Counted from the stretch's first letter, positions 36,939-45,021 are shown. The stretch: 64,000 nt of DNA from Arthrobacter sp. zg-Y820 (GCF_030142155.1 NZ_CP126247.1:1550001-1614000); one strand, 5' to 3'. The notes: generated from the letters alone by a model not told the origin. A program made the numbers and translations.

Positions 36939-37306
36939 GTATGTGGCCTCTTTCGGTTTCGGATCGGCCGCCGCGAAGGCGGCTGGCACGGGCTTACCTC
37001 TAGCCTAACGACGCGTGCGGACGAAAACTTCCGATGGTCTGCTGATGTCTCCGAACTTTGTGCCCGAACTTTTGTGCCCTGACTTTGTGCCGGGCTATTT
37101 GTGCCGGGCCATTTGCGCCGATGGCCGGACGGGCCCGCGCTCGCAGCTGAGCGCTTGTCCGGAATTCAATCTCAACGGGGACGTCCCGGAAATCCGGTGG
37201 CTGGGCCCTCTTGGCGTATCGTTGCAACGGCGGCAATTTTGCCGGCGGCAGATCTGGTACCACTGGCAGCACTACCGTGGGAACCTTTGACACCTATCAA
37301 CATCGG
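36939..37306. other. Divergent intergenic region with tandem 14-bp repeats
   Basis: This 368-bp interval between divergent sseA and zapE has no credible gene. Its main feature is a five-copy 13-14-bp tandem repeat at 37051-37119, annotated separately. The rest contains no clear terminator or RNA element. Confidence 0.6.
37051..37119. repeat. Five tandem 13-14-bp repeats (core TTTGTGCC)
   Basis: Consecutive units CCGAACTTTGTGCC, CGAACTTTTGTGCC, CTGACTTTGTGCC, GGGCTATTTGTGCC and GGGCCATTTGCGCC run head to tail. The core TTTGTGCC is exact in three units and nearly so in the rest. The array is between the sseA and zapE start regions. Confidence 0.85.
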
Positions 37307-38362
37307 ATGGACGGATTGCGCACAGTGGCACAAGTGGAGCACCTTGCAGAGCGGACTCCCCAGGTCTCGACAGATGACCTGTTGAAGGGGTTCTTCCCTT
37401 CTCCGCGGTTCGGCTCAGTTTCCTTCGACAGCTACCGTCCGGATCCATCGCAGCCCTCCCAGGCGCATGCGGTGAGCTCGATGCGGAACTTTGCTGCCGC
37501 CGTCGACATTCCCGAGCCGACCGGTTTGCGCAGGCTCTTCGGCGCCAAAAAGCCCGATTCCAAGGCCGGGTTCTATTTGGACGGTGGGTTCGGCGTCGGC
37601 AAGACGCACCTGCTTGCCTCGCTGTGGCACTCGGTTGAGGGCCCCAAGGCCTTCGGAACGTTTGTCGAGTACACGAACCTGGTTGGTGCACTGTCCTTCC
37701 GCAAGACCGTGGATGCCCTGAGCACCTACAAATTGGTGTGCATCGATGAATTCGAGCTCGATGATCCGGGCGACACCGTTCTGATGTCCCGTTTGATGCG
37801 GGAGCTCGCTGATGCCGGCGTCAAGCTTGCTGCCACGTCCAATACCCTGCCCGGTTCCCTGGGCGAGGGGCGTTTTGCCGCCGTCGACTTCCAGCGGGAA
37901 ATCCAGGTTCTGGCCGACCAGTTCGACGTCGTGCGCATTGACGGTGAGGACTACCGGCACCGCGGTCTGCCGCAGTCTCCCGATCCCGTTGCCGAAGACG
38001 AGCTCGAAAGCCGGGTTACCGCGGAGTTCAGCGGAAAGGTGGTGGCCGAGGACGATTTCACTGCCCTGATCAACCATCTCTCCACCGTGCACCCCAGCCG
38101 CTACCGTCAGCTCATTAGCGGTATCGACGCCGTCGCGTGGCACAACGTCGGCACCATCACCGAGCAGTCGGTTGCCCTGCGCTTTGTGGTCCTCGCGGAC
38201 CGGCTGTACGACAAGGATGTTCCGATTCTCGCCAGTGGTGTTCCGTTCGATCAGCTCTTCACTGAGGAAATGATGAACGGTGGGTACATGAAGAAGTACT
38301 TCCGTGCTGTGTCCAGGCTTACCGCCCTGGCTCGCGAGGGTCAGACCGGGGAAGCGGCCTAG
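37307..38362 (+). CDS. zapE: Cell division protein ZapE (AFG1-like ATPase)
   Basis: A 351-residue AFG1/ZapE ATPase. The family N-terminus VSTDDLLKGFFPSPRFGSVSF is followed by Walker A GGFGVGKTHLL (about residue 94), Walker B VCIDEFELDD (about 144) and ATSNTLP (about 175). In E. coli, ZapE acts at the division ring, while the eukaryotic relatives work on membrane proteins. The ATG at 37307 is a guess: GTG at 37277 and in-frame starts just downstream fit equally well, and there is no strong ribosome site. Confidence 0.88.
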   Translation: MDGLRTVAQVEHLAERTPQVSTDDLLKGFFPSPRFGSVSFDSYRPDPSQPSQAHAVSSMRNFAAAVDIPEPTGLRRLFGAKKPDSKAGFYLDGGFGVGKTHLLASLWHSVEGPKAFGTFVEYTNLVGALSFRKTVDALSTYKLVCIDEFELDDPGDTVLMSRLMRELADAGVKLAATSNTLPGSLGEGRFAAVDFQREIQVLADQFDVVRIDGEDYRHRGLPQSPDPVAEDELESRVTAEFSGKVVAEDDFTALINHLSTVHPSRYRQLISGIDAVAWHNVGTITEQSVALRFVVLADRLYDKDVPILASGVPFDQLFTEEMMNGGYMKKYFRAVSRLTALAREGQTGEAA

Positions 38363-38419
38363 TCTCGGTTGGCGGTGCCGGGGCTGCTTTGAATAACTGA
38401 TGGCAAAGATGGGGGTCTT

Positions 38420-39538
38420 GTGCGCAGAGCAGTTATCTTGGGTGGCAGCGGACTGATTGGCCGTGCCGTTGCCCGGCGGCTTTTGTCGTCCGGCTGGAAT
38501 GTCGATATCACGGGCAGGAACCCATCCAACGTTCCTGCCGATCTCACCGCCTCGGGTGCGGCATTTCATGCGGCCGACCGCAGCGATACCGGGGCTCTGC
38601 GGCATCTTGTGGGCTCTGGTGCGGATTTGCTGGTGGATTGCCTGTGCTTCACTGCAGCTGATGCCCTGCATCTTCTTCCGTTTGTGGGTGATGTGGGATC
38701 GTCTGTGATGCTCTCCAGCAAAGCCGTTTATGTCGATTCGTTTGGGCGGCACGTGAATTCGCCCGACCGTCCTGTCTTTTCCGGCCCAGTTTCTGAAGAC
38801 CAGCCCACTGTCGCTCCGGGCAACGGCTATTTCGACTCGCCCGAAGGGTATGGACGCAACAAGGTAGCTGCTGAACACGTGCTGCTGGACAGTGGGCATC
38901 CGGTCACTGTCCTCCGTGCGTCAAAGGTACATGGGGAGGGTGCCTCTCCTGCCCGTGAATGGGTCTTTGTCCGTCGTGTCCTGGATGCCCGAAAAGCCGT
39001 GTTTCTGACTTCCTCCGGTTCCGGTGTAGACCATACGACTGCAGCTGTGAACGTCGCTGCGCTGGTGGAGCGTATTGCGGCGAACCCCGGTAGCCGGATC
39101 CTCAACAGCGCAAATCCTGATGCTCCGAGTGCTCTCGAGATTTCACGTGTTGTCGCGGCCTATTTCGGACACCGGTGGGAGGAGATACTGCTTGCCGGTG
39201 GAAGTGGGTCTGGCGGCCGTGCTGGCAGCGCTGGCAGTGGTGCCAGTGCGGGGAGTGGTGGCGGTCGTGGTTCAGGGGGAGCAGCGCCGGGTGAGCGTGG
39301 CAGTGCCCAGCTGGGTACGCATCCCTGGGAGAGTGCTGCGCCCATTATTCTGGACACCCGTGCCTCTCTGGAGCTCGGTTACGTTCCTGTGGGTGATTAC
39401 GCAGCCACGGTCCAAACTGAGCTGGACTGGCTTTCCAGGAGTGTCGACGATCCTGCCTCTGCAGCCGGGCGTCTGGAATTCTTCAACCGATACGTTGACT
39501 ACGCTGCGGAAGATCGATTTATGTCGGAACGTCGGTAG
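38420..39538 (+). CDS. NAD-dependent epimerase/dehydratase (extended SDR) with Gly/Ser insert
   Basis: A 372-residue extended short-chain dehydrogenase. The nucleotide motif GGSGLIGRAVARRLL is at residues 8-22; VMLSSKAVYVD and GYGRNKVAAEHVL supply the catalytic Tyr-x3-Lys (about residues 150-154). A disordered Gly/Ser/Ala insert of about 40 residues (about 258-297) interrupts the C-terminal substrate domain. The start is GTG at 38420. It may be co-transcribed with zapE 57 bp upstream. The substrate is unknown. Confidence 0.85.
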   Translation: MRRAVILGGSGLIGRAVARRLLSSGWNVDITGRNPSNVPADLTASGAAFHAADRSDTGALRHLVGSGADLLVDCLCFTAADALHLLPFVGDVGSSVMLSSKAVYVDSFGRHVNSPDRPVFSGPVSEDQPTVAPGNGYFDSPEGYGRNKVAAEHVLLDSGHPVTVLRASKVHGEGASPAREWVFVRRVLDARKAVFLTSSGSGVDHTTAAVNVAALVERIAANPGSRILNSANPDAPSALEISRVVAAYFGHRWEEILLAGGSGSGGRAGSAGSGASAGSGGGRGSGGAAPGERGSAQLGTHPWESAAPIILDTRASLELGYVPVGDYAATVQTELDWLSRSVDDPASAAGRLEFFNRYVDYAAEDRFMSERR

Positions 39539-39748
39539 CACTCTGTCGAATACTGACGCTGGTTTTGCCGGCCATCCTGCGGCACACCAGCCAGAAGCAC
39601 CGCTAGCAACCGAAACCCATTGGATTTTTGGAGGCGATTATCCGCGACACTGCGAGATTCCGCCTTCCAAACGCTAATCGTTTGTGGTGCGCTGGGGTGG
39701 TCCTGCTAACCGGGGGTCTTCGCAGGGATAGACGACTTAAATGACGAA

Positions 39749-39782
39749 GGTCCTGGTGCCGCCACTCGGCGGAACCAGGACC
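39749..39782. terminator. Hairpin between convergent SDR and antitoxin-like genes
   Basis: GGTCCTGGT pairs perfectly with ACCAGGACC, and inside it CCGCC pairs with GGCGG around an ACTC loop, one mismatch in between. It lies downstream of both the SDR gene (plus) and the antitoxin-like gene (minus), so it probably ends both transcripts. Confidence 0.65.
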
Positions 39783-39800
39783 CTTGTCGTGCTCTGAAGC

Positions 39801-40058
39801 TTATACGGCCGGAGGAGTCGGTCCGGAATCAGTTCCGGAGTCGGGACCCTGCTTGCGGTCGACCTTGTCTACCGCCTCTGAGGCCTTGCTCTGGAAGCCA
39901 TCGATCTTGTCGGAGTACTTTCCGCCAGTCTTCTGATCGACGAAGTTTCCTGCGTGATCGATGCCGCCCTTGATCTTGTCAGCGTTTCCGCCCACAAACT
40001 CGGTTGCCTTGTCCTTCAGCTCTCCGGCCTTGCCCTTGAGCCCGTCAAATACAGACAC
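39801..40058 (-). CDS. MT0933-type antitoxin-like small protein
   Basis: An 85-residue hydrophilic protein rich in Lys, Asp and Gly: FDGLKGKAGELKDKATEFV, then NADKIKGGIDHAGNFVDQKTGGKYSDKIDG. This is the pattern of the actinobacterial Rv0909/MT0933 antitoxin family, related in style to CsbD stress proteins. No toxin partner is encoded next to it, so an antitoxin function is doubtful. The GTG at 40058 has AAGGAGG at good spacing; a GTG two codons upstream is too close to it. Confidence 0.72.
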   Translation of the reverse strand: MSVFDGLKGKAGELKDKATEFVGGNADKIKGGIDHAGNFVDQKTGGKYSDKIDGFQSKASEAVDKVDRKQGPDSGTDSGPTPPAV

Positions 40059-40329
40059 GGACACCTCCTTTCGCAGGGGAAACCAAACGTTTCCCGTTCA
40101 TTTCAATCGTAAGGCAACTGAGTTGATGGACCAACAGCTGCAACTGGGCCTTTGGGCAGGGTGCTGGCGCGATGACGGGCTGAACGCGCGGGAAGGACCG
40201 CTGCCAAGCTTGAAGAAGTGGCGCCTCTCCTGTCCGGCCACCCTAATTGCCGGAGCGCGGGTCCCGATCTGCCCGCAGTCCTCGGATGAGCTTGTGGGCA
40301 GTCCCGAACCGGGATATGGCGCCCGCACC

Positions 40330-41853
40330 TCACACCGTTTGTCGGTCTCGGCGCAGTGGATGGAAATACGTGTTGCGCAGCGGTGCTTGGAAGGGATCCA
40401 CGTAGGTGGGCGGGATGAACCACGGGACACCGTTCCTGACGCGGATGCGCCATTTCTCCCGGTGTATCAAATGATGGTGGAACCCGCAGAGCAGGACACC
40501 GTTGTCGGTACTGGTAGCGCCGCCACGGGAGTAATACTCAATGTGGTGGGCCTCGCACCACGGCGCCGGTGAGGTGCAACCGGGGAAAGCACATCCGCCG
40601 TCTCTGGCGGTTAGTGCTTTTCTAAGATGCGGCGGGAAGTAGCGGGAAGCACTTCCCACATCCAATATGCGGCCCTCACCGCTCAGGACAACCGGAATGA
40701 TGTCCGCCTCGCAGGCGATGCGGCGGATTTGGTGGGGTGGGACGGGGCCAGCAAAGGCCAGCATGCCGCTTTCCGTTTTTCTCCCTACTCGTTCCTGGAG
40801 CTGCTCATAAGGAACGATAGCCAGGACCTGCGGCTTGGACCCTCCGTTGGCGGGGAGCTGCCCAGACGACAGGGCGATCCTGCAGGATGACACGAGGCCG
40901 TCCAGGCACTTTTGCGGATAGCTCCGCCGGTCGGCGGGGACTGCACGTTCGTTTCCTTCCAGATCCACGCAGGCTCCATCCGCAGGTTGCCCCGCGTCGT
41001 TCCGGGGGCTGGTTTCCGGAGACAACGCCGTCATGAGGGTTTCGAATTGATCCTCCGTCGCGAAAATATCCAGGCGGTGCATCCCGCGGTACTTCCGGCG
41101 GATAAACAGGCCCTGCAGTTCGGCCTTTTGCTGCTCAGACGGTTCAGTTCCATCAGGGTCCAACTGGTTCACCCAGGCGCTGGCCACCACAGTGAGGGCA
41201 TCCAGGTCCTGGCTGACAGCCACTTCCGTCAGTGCCTCCTCCATGGAGGCCCTGTCCTCCGGGCTGCCGCAGCCTTGCACGTGTTTCATGGCCACACTGA
41301 CCGTCTGGGCGGCTTGCCCGGACACCAGCCCCTGAGCCACCCGAGCGGACAGTGCTGCGAGCTCAGGTTCGATTCTCTGACCAGTCAGGCTAGTTGCCGG
41401 CATAAGAGCCGATCCAAGGCAGATTCGCCTCCACGCCTCGCGACGGCTAATCCGAAGCCGCTGCCGCATGTAGTCCGCTGTGCTCTTAAACTCCTGCTGG
41501 GCTTTCCCGGCCGCGGTAGTCCACGATCCTGACATCTCAGCACAAACCCGTCCTCGGTCCATCGCGGCTGCGGTGCCGACCTGCAGATAGTCCACAAACC
41601 GGGAAAGTTCCTCGACAGTGGATGCAAGAGATGCAAGTTCGGCACAGTTGAGGCGGGGGAGCCATTCGTTAACATCAGAGGCGGCGTTACGGACGGAGTA
41701 AAGGGCATGGAGTAGCCCTGTAGGACTTATGTGCTCAGTCTCACCAGTCAGAGTTTCGGGCTGTCCGGTCTGTATGGTCCGCGGCGGGTTACCGGTGGGG
41801 CCGGCAGTTCCGGTCATCCACGTTGTCCTCGGGGCAGCGATCTCTTCGTCCAT
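40330..41853 (-). CDS. DUF222/HNH endonuclease-signature protein
   Basis: A 507-residue protein of the 13E12-repeat type that is multi-copy in actinobacteria. The N-terminal two-thirds is the helical DUF222 region. The C-terminus has the HNH nuclease motif: GCAFPGCTSPAPWCEAHHI, then TDNGVLLCGFHHHLIH (about residues 425-470), with zinc-binding cysteines and HH. The ATG at 41853 is preceded by GAGAGG; longer starts exist. The role of the family is poorly known, and movement by homing or recombination has been proposed. Confidence 0.87.
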   Translation of the reverse strand: MDEEIAAPRTTWMTGTAGPTGNPPRTIQTGQPETLTGETEHISPTGLLHALYSVRNAASDVNEWLPRLNCAELASLASTVEELSRFVDYLQVGTAAAMDRGRVCAEMSGSWTTAAGKAQQEFKSTADYMRQRLRISRREAWRRICLGSALMPATSLTGQRIEPELAALSARVAQGLVSGQAAQTVSVAMKHVQGCGSPEDRASMEEALTEVAVSQDLDALTVVASAWVNQLDPDGTEPSEQQKAELQGLFIRRKYRGMHRLDIFATEDQFETLMTALSPETSPRNDAGQPADGACVDLEGNERAVPADRRSYPQKCLDGLVSSCRIALSSGQLPANGGSKPQVLAIVPYEQLQERVGRKTESGMLAFAGPVPPHQIRRIACEADIIPVVLSGEGRILDVGSASRYFPPHLRKALTARDGGCAFPGCTSPAPWCEAHHIEYYSRGGATSTDNGVLLCGFHHHLIHREKWRIRVRNGVPWFIPPTYVDPFQAPLRNTYFHPLRRDRQTV

Positions 41854-42043
41854 GGCATCCAGCCTCTCAAGATGAAGGCCCGGCGTCGAACACATGTTCG
41901 AAGTTGGGGAAAAGGCTGCGTCAGTCCGCAAAATTCCGCATTTGTGGAGGAGAAGTCGGGAGGCCAGCACTTCCACGGAGAAACGCCGGAAGGTTAGCGC
42001 ACGAGACGAATCCCTGAAGCCACGTTGGACAAAGCCGCGTTAA

Positions 42044-42083
42044 ACACAGAAGGAGCAGGCCGTTTGGCCTGCTCCTTCTGTGT
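42044..42083 (-). terminator. Terminator of the tRNA cluster
   Basis: An 18-bp perfect stem (ACACAGAAGGAGCAGGCC and its complement) with a GTTT loop lies 35 bp downstream of the last tRNA-Gly gene of the minus-strand cluster. It also sits upstream of the HNH gene on the same strand. It is the strongest hairpin in the window. Confidence 0.8.
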
Positions 42084-42118
42084 GTCGCCCCGAAACATCC
42101 CCGGAAAGCAACTATGTG

Positions 42119-42192
42119 AGCGGACGACGGGATTCGAACCCGCGACATCCACCTTGGCAAGGTGGTGCTCTAGCCAGCTGAGCTACGTCCGC
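42119..42192 (-). tRNA. tRNA-Gly (GCC), copy 1
   Basis: A complete 74-nt cloverleaf: acceptor GCGGACG/CGTCCGC, D-arm GCTC...GAGC, anticodon stem CCACC/GGTGG with loop TTGCCAA (anticodon GCC), and T-arm GCGGG TTCGAAT CCCGT. CCA is not encoded. It is the last gene of a six-tRNA minus-strand cluster. Confidence 0.97.
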
Positions 42193-42216
42193 AAAAAAGA
42201 CAACCTGGGTTGTCCG

Positions 42217-42288
42217 TGCGCGATACTGGGATCGAACCAGTGACCTCTTCCGTGTCAGGGAAGCGCGCTACCGCTGCGCCAATCGCGC
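42217..42288 (-). tRNA. tRNA-Val (GAC), copy 1
   Basis: A complete 72-nt tRNA: acceptor GCGCGAT/ATCGCGC, anticodon stem CTTCC/GGAAG with loop CTGACAC (anticodon GAC), and T-arm loop TTCGATC. CCA is not encoded. Confidence 0.97.
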
Positions 42289-42333
42289 TTGATGCATCAA
42301 GTCTCCCAAAGGAGGCCCCGATGCAGTCAAGAG

Positions 42334-42407
42334 AGCGGACGACGGGATTCGAACCCGCGACATCCACCTTGGCAAGGTGGTGCTCTAGCCAGCTGAGCTA
42401 CGTCCGC
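42334..42407 (-). tRNA. tRNA-Gly (GCC), copy 2
   Basis: Identical over its 74 nt to the other two tRNA-Gly(GCC) genes of this cluster. The anticodon loop is TTGCCAA, and CCA is not encoded. Confidence 0.97.
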
Positions 42408-42443
42408 AAAAACACAGTTGTGCGTCAAAACGCCTAACTGTAG

Positions 42444-42515
42444 TGCGCGATACTGGGATCGAACCAGTGACCTCTTCCGTGTCAGGGAAGCGCGCTACCG
42501 CTGCGCCAATCGCGC
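42444..42515 (-). tRNA. tRNA-Val (GAC), copy 2
   Basis: Identical over its 72 nt to tRNA-Val(GAC) copy 1. The Val-Gly pair therefore appears twice in tandem in the cluster, with different spacers. Confidence 0.97.
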
Positions 42516-42542
42516 CCATAAGGGCTTGCAAGTCCACCGTGG

Positions 42543-42613
42543 AGGTGGGGACGGGATTCGAACCCGCGTATACGGCTTTGCAGGCCGCTGCCTCGCCTCT
42601 CGGCCACCCCACC
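42543..42613 (-). tRNA. tRNA-Cys (GCA)
   Basis: A 71-nt tRNA with acceptor GGTGGGG/CCCCACC, anticodon stem GCGGC/GCCGT and loop CTGCAAA (anticodon GCA), and the U discriminator expected for tRNA-Cys. CCA is not encoded. Confidence 0.96.
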
Positions 42614-42674
42614 GTGACCACTGCATAAGCATAGGCCGACCGGTCAACATCAACCGGTTTTACAGTGACTTGCG

Positions 42675-42748
42675 AGCGGACGACGGGATTCGAACCCGCG
42701 ACATCCACCTTGGCAAGGTGGTGCTCTAGCCAGCTGAGCTACGTCCGC
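42675..42748 (-). tRNA. tRNA-Gly (GCC), copy 3
   Basis: The first gene of the six-tRNA minus-strand cluster, identical to copies 1 and 2. A TACACT box (minus strand, 42763-42768) lies 15 bp upstream and could be the -10, but no good -35 is visible. Confidence 0.97.
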
Positions 42749-43340
42749 ATGCTGAAGAAGTTAGTGTAATCGTCCTCGAATCGCTTTCGCGTTTCGCGGC
42801 GAACTCCCGCTTTCCAACGAAGAAAAACTCTACTGGACGATTCGAAGTTCGTCCAATCGGGACTAATTTGCGCCACGCCGGAAGCAGTCGTCCTCACCTG
42901 TATGTCTTCGCAGGTGGGGGTGGTGAAGCGGCTTGAGGCGGGCTCCTGGGGAGTAGCAAACAGAGCAAGCGGACAAGGTGTGGCCGGCCGTGCGGGAGTA
43001 ACGGTGCGGAAATGGGCAACGGAAGGGGGTAGCCGCCTGTGCGCGATGACGCCGGGCTGAGCCGCGCACGACGACGGCGGGCTGGGCCGCGCACGACGGG
43101 TGCCCTGCGGACGACGACGGCGGCAGGCTGAGCCGCGCACGACGGCGGACCGGGTGCTCCGTGCCGCGCAACCCGTCGCGGAGATCAGCAGGCGCTCCGG
43201 CCCCGCCCGCTGTGTTCTGCTGCGACTGGCGTCTTCTCCGACGGCTTGCCCCGACGCGGATCGTGCATCGGTTTGGAGCCAGCTCCAATCTGGGCTAGCA
43301 TCTTTAGACGTTGCGGTTGTGAAAACAATTTGCAGCAAGG
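42749..43340. other. Gene-free stretch between divergent tRNA genes, with GC-rich repeats
   Basis: This 592-bp interval separates tRNA-Gly copy 3 from tRNA-Val(CAC). It holds the promoters for both directions, and in 43050-43150 an imperfect GC-rich repeat (GAGCCGCGCACGACG recurring three times with variation, interspersed with GACGACGACGGCGG). Long open frames cross it, but they have no start context, no motifs and repetitive composition, and I do not regard them as genes. Confidence 0.6.
43273..43301 (+). promoter_or_regulatory. Promoter of tRNA-Val (CAC)
   Basis: TTGGAG (43273-43278) and TAGCAT (43296-43301) are separated by 17 bp. This predicts a start about 30 bp before the tRNA. Confidence 0.45.
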
Positions 43341-43415
43341 GGGCGATTGGCGCAGTGGTAGCGCGCTTCGTTCACACCGAAGAGGTCACTGGTTCGAACC
43401 CAGTATCGCCCACCA
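43341..43415 (+). tRNA. tRNA-Val (CAC)
   Basis: A complete tRNA: acceptor GGGCGAT/ATCGCCC, anticodon stem CTTCG/CGAAG with loop TTCACAC (anticodon CAC), and T-arm TGGTTCGAACCCA. Discriminator A is followed by an encoded CCA (43413-43415), unlike the other six tRNAs here. Confidence 0.97.
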
Positions 43416-43438
43416 AAAGCTGTTGAAGAATTGTCGCT

Positions 43439-43464
43439 AAGAGGTCCCCCAGGGGGCCTCTTTT
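43439..43464 (+). terminator. Terminator after tRNA-Val (CAC)
   Basis: AAGAGG...CCTCTTTT with CCCCC/GGGGG inside forms a hairpin ending in TTTT, 24 bp after the tRNA. It also lies just beyond the end of the opposing unknown gene. Confidence 0.7.
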
Positions 43465-43490
43465 CGTATCTCAGGGCAGAAACCCCTGCG

Positions 43491-44543
43491 CTAGTTTTGC
43501 GCGTTGTTCCGATGCGAATACCAACGCTGCCAGGCCTGCAGCCAGCGGGCCTCGGCTGCTGGGTCGGCGATCCCGCAGCACCATAGATCCTGGGCAGCCC
43601 GACTGGGTACGTCACTCGCGAAGACGGCATGGCGGATGCTCTCGGCCACCGCCTCGGTGCCAGCCTCTTGCCACCACGGCACGGCAGACGACAGAGCTTT
43701 CATTTGATCCAGCAGAGCCATCAACGCCTGGGCAGCTGCCGGAGCATCCTGCCCGGTGAAGTGCATCTGGCTCCGGTGGGCTTCCGTCCACCGGGTGCGC
43801 AGCTCCATCATCCACCGGCGCACCTCGGCATACCCGGCAGGATCGGGATTCTCCAGGCTCGTGAGGATAAGTCGCTCGATGGCACCGAATCGGATGCTTG
43901 CGCAAGCCTGCGCAAATCCGGGCGGAGCGTCCTCTTGTTCCGCGTGCTCGAGCGTCAATGCGGCGAATGAGCTCAGGTCGGAAACGACGGTAAGGCGAAT
44001 CTCGGACAACTCGACTCCGCGGGCAACGATCGTGGCAAAAGTGCCGGGGAACCCCGGTCCGGGCGGCAGGACTTCGGCGGATAGATATACGTGGGCGGCG
44101 AAAGCATCACCCTGACGGCGGACCACACAGGCCGCACGGGTCTCCTCTACGAGGATCGTTGCATGTTCCAGAGGTGAAAGGCCGGCTTCGTGGGGATCGG
44201 CACCAGGGGTTGACGACTCACTGAGACGGGCGGCAAAAGACAGCAGGGCTGCCTCCAGCAGGACTCCCCGGACAGGTGTCCGACGGCGGTCAGCCGGGCG
44301 CGACGTCACCGAAAGGAACGGACCGGCAGGGTTGCGCGGGTCGCCAAAATCGAGCACAACATAGTGGGAATGGACGTTCCCGAGCACCTGACGAACGCGC
44401 CCGGGGAGCTTCGGGACAGCCAGCCCCAGCACCGGAGGAACGGCCAGCGGGTCCTCCCAGAGAGGCTCCCGGGGCATGGCGAACGGACTGCCGGAGCTGG
44501 CATCGGGAGGCGTTCGGTCCGCTCGGTCAGGCCATGCGTCCAT
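43491..44543 (-). CDS. Hypothetical protein, family not recognised
   Basis: A 350-residue protein without signal peptide, membrane segment or familiar catalytic motif. It is rich in Ala, Pro and Trp; the middle has LSPLEHATILVEETRAACVVRRQGD, and the C-terminus QDLWCCGIADPAAEARWLQAWQRW. Codon use and the AT-poor third positions look like real coding sequence. The start at ATG 44543 avoids a hydrophobic, cysteine-rich N-terminal stretch encoded upstream that looks non-coding. It is convergent with the tRNA-Val(CAC) gene and divergent from the next small gene. Confidence 0.6.
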   Translation of the reverse strand: MDAWPDRADRTPPDASSGSPFAMPREPLWEDPLAVPPVLGLAVPKLPGRVRQVLGNVHSHYVVLDFGDPRNPAGPFLSVTSRPADRRRTPVRGVLLEAALLSFAARLSESSTPGADPHEAGLSPLEHATILVEETRAACVVRRQGDAFAAHVYLSAEVLPPGPGFPGTFATIVARGVELSEIRLTVVSDLSSFAALTLEHAEQEDAPPGFAQACASIRFGAIERLILTSLENPDPAGYAEVRRWMMELRTRWTEAHRSQMHFTGQDAPAAAQALMALLDQMKALSSAVPWWQEAGTEAVAESIRHAVFASDVPSRAAQDLWCCGIADPAAEARWLQAWQRWYSHRNNAQN

Positions 44544-44667
44544 GCAGGCGATGGTCGCATGGGGTGGTTGACCGGGTCTAGGGGGCGCGGCAGAATGCAG
44601 ACTCACGTGTAACCAATGACACATGGAAACAAACAGACAACACAGGTAAGCAAACGATGAGGAGTGC

Positions 44668-44949
44668 ATGATGCGGAAGCTCTGGACCAAAAACGGTCGC
44701 CCCCTGCTCAATGACGGCAATACGGTGCTGGTGCCTTCGGGTGCGGTGGTGGGAAAAATCAGCGGTGACCGGGTGTTTGCAGGAGAGGATCTCGCCTACG
44801 TTGGCACGCTGGTGGGGGATCGGCTGGTGTTCCGCAGCTACGACATCGATGGCCCGGACCGTCACTACACGCGTCCCGTAAGCGTTGCGGACGTTGAAGA
44901 GGTACCGCCGGCACGCATGTGGGGCGATGAGCCCGTGATCCCTGACTGA
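44668..44949 (+). CDS. Small hypothetical protein with two glycine-rich beta units
   Basis: A 93-residue protein (MRKLWTKNGRPLLNDGNTVL...) containing paired short strands: VVGKISGDRVFAGEDLAYVG then TLVGDRLVFRS. This resembles the beta-flank type domain seen in many small actinobacterial proteins, but I cannot name it with confidence. The start is preceded by GATGAGGAGTGC. It ends just before a terminator-like hairpin and the Rieske operon promoter region. Confidence 0.6.
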   Translation: MMRKLWTKNGRPLLNDGNTVLVPSGAVVGKISGDRVFAGEDLAYVGTLVGDRLVFRSYDIDGPDRHYTRPVSVADVEEVPPARMWGDEPVIPD

Positions 44950-44957
44950 CCATGTGG

Positions 44958-44988
44958 TGCCGGTCTTTATTTGGCCGGCAAGCTTTTT
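44958..44988 (+). terminator. Terminator of the small hypothetical gene
   Basis: The stem TGCCGG/CCGGCA (44958-44963 and 44975-44980) is followed by AAGCTTTTT, 9 bp after the small gene's stop codon. This is one of the few hairpins here with a T-tract. Its loop contains one ATTTGGCC half-site of the catabolic operator. Confidence 0.6.
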
Positions 44989-45003
44989 ATTTGACCAGGA
45001 AAC

Positions 45004-45021
45004 GGAACAAATATTTGGCCC
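45004..45021 (+). promoter_or_regulatory. Catabolic-cluster operator, site 1 (Rieske operon)
   Basis: GGAACAAATATTTGGCCC, a near-palindrome shared with four other places in the cluster. Two further ATTTGRCC half-sites lie upstream as direct repeats at 44969 and 44989. It is 170-190 bp before the Rieske gene. Confidence 0.6.

Noticed and set aside
39801..40058. A toxin-antitoxin pair at the antitoxin-like gene
   Set aside because: No toxin-like gene is adjacent; the neighbours are an SDR gene and an HNH protein gene, both separated by more than 250 bp.
42739..43338. A 199-codon open frame between the divergent tRNA genes
   Set aside because: It runs into the tRNA-Gly gene, has Arg/Ala/Pro-rich repetitive composition and no ribosome site. 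It is treated as non-coding.
42119..43415. An integrated element at the tRNA cluster
   Set aside because: No integrase gene, no direct repeat of a tRNA 3' end beyond the complete tRNA genes, and no phage-type genes nearby.
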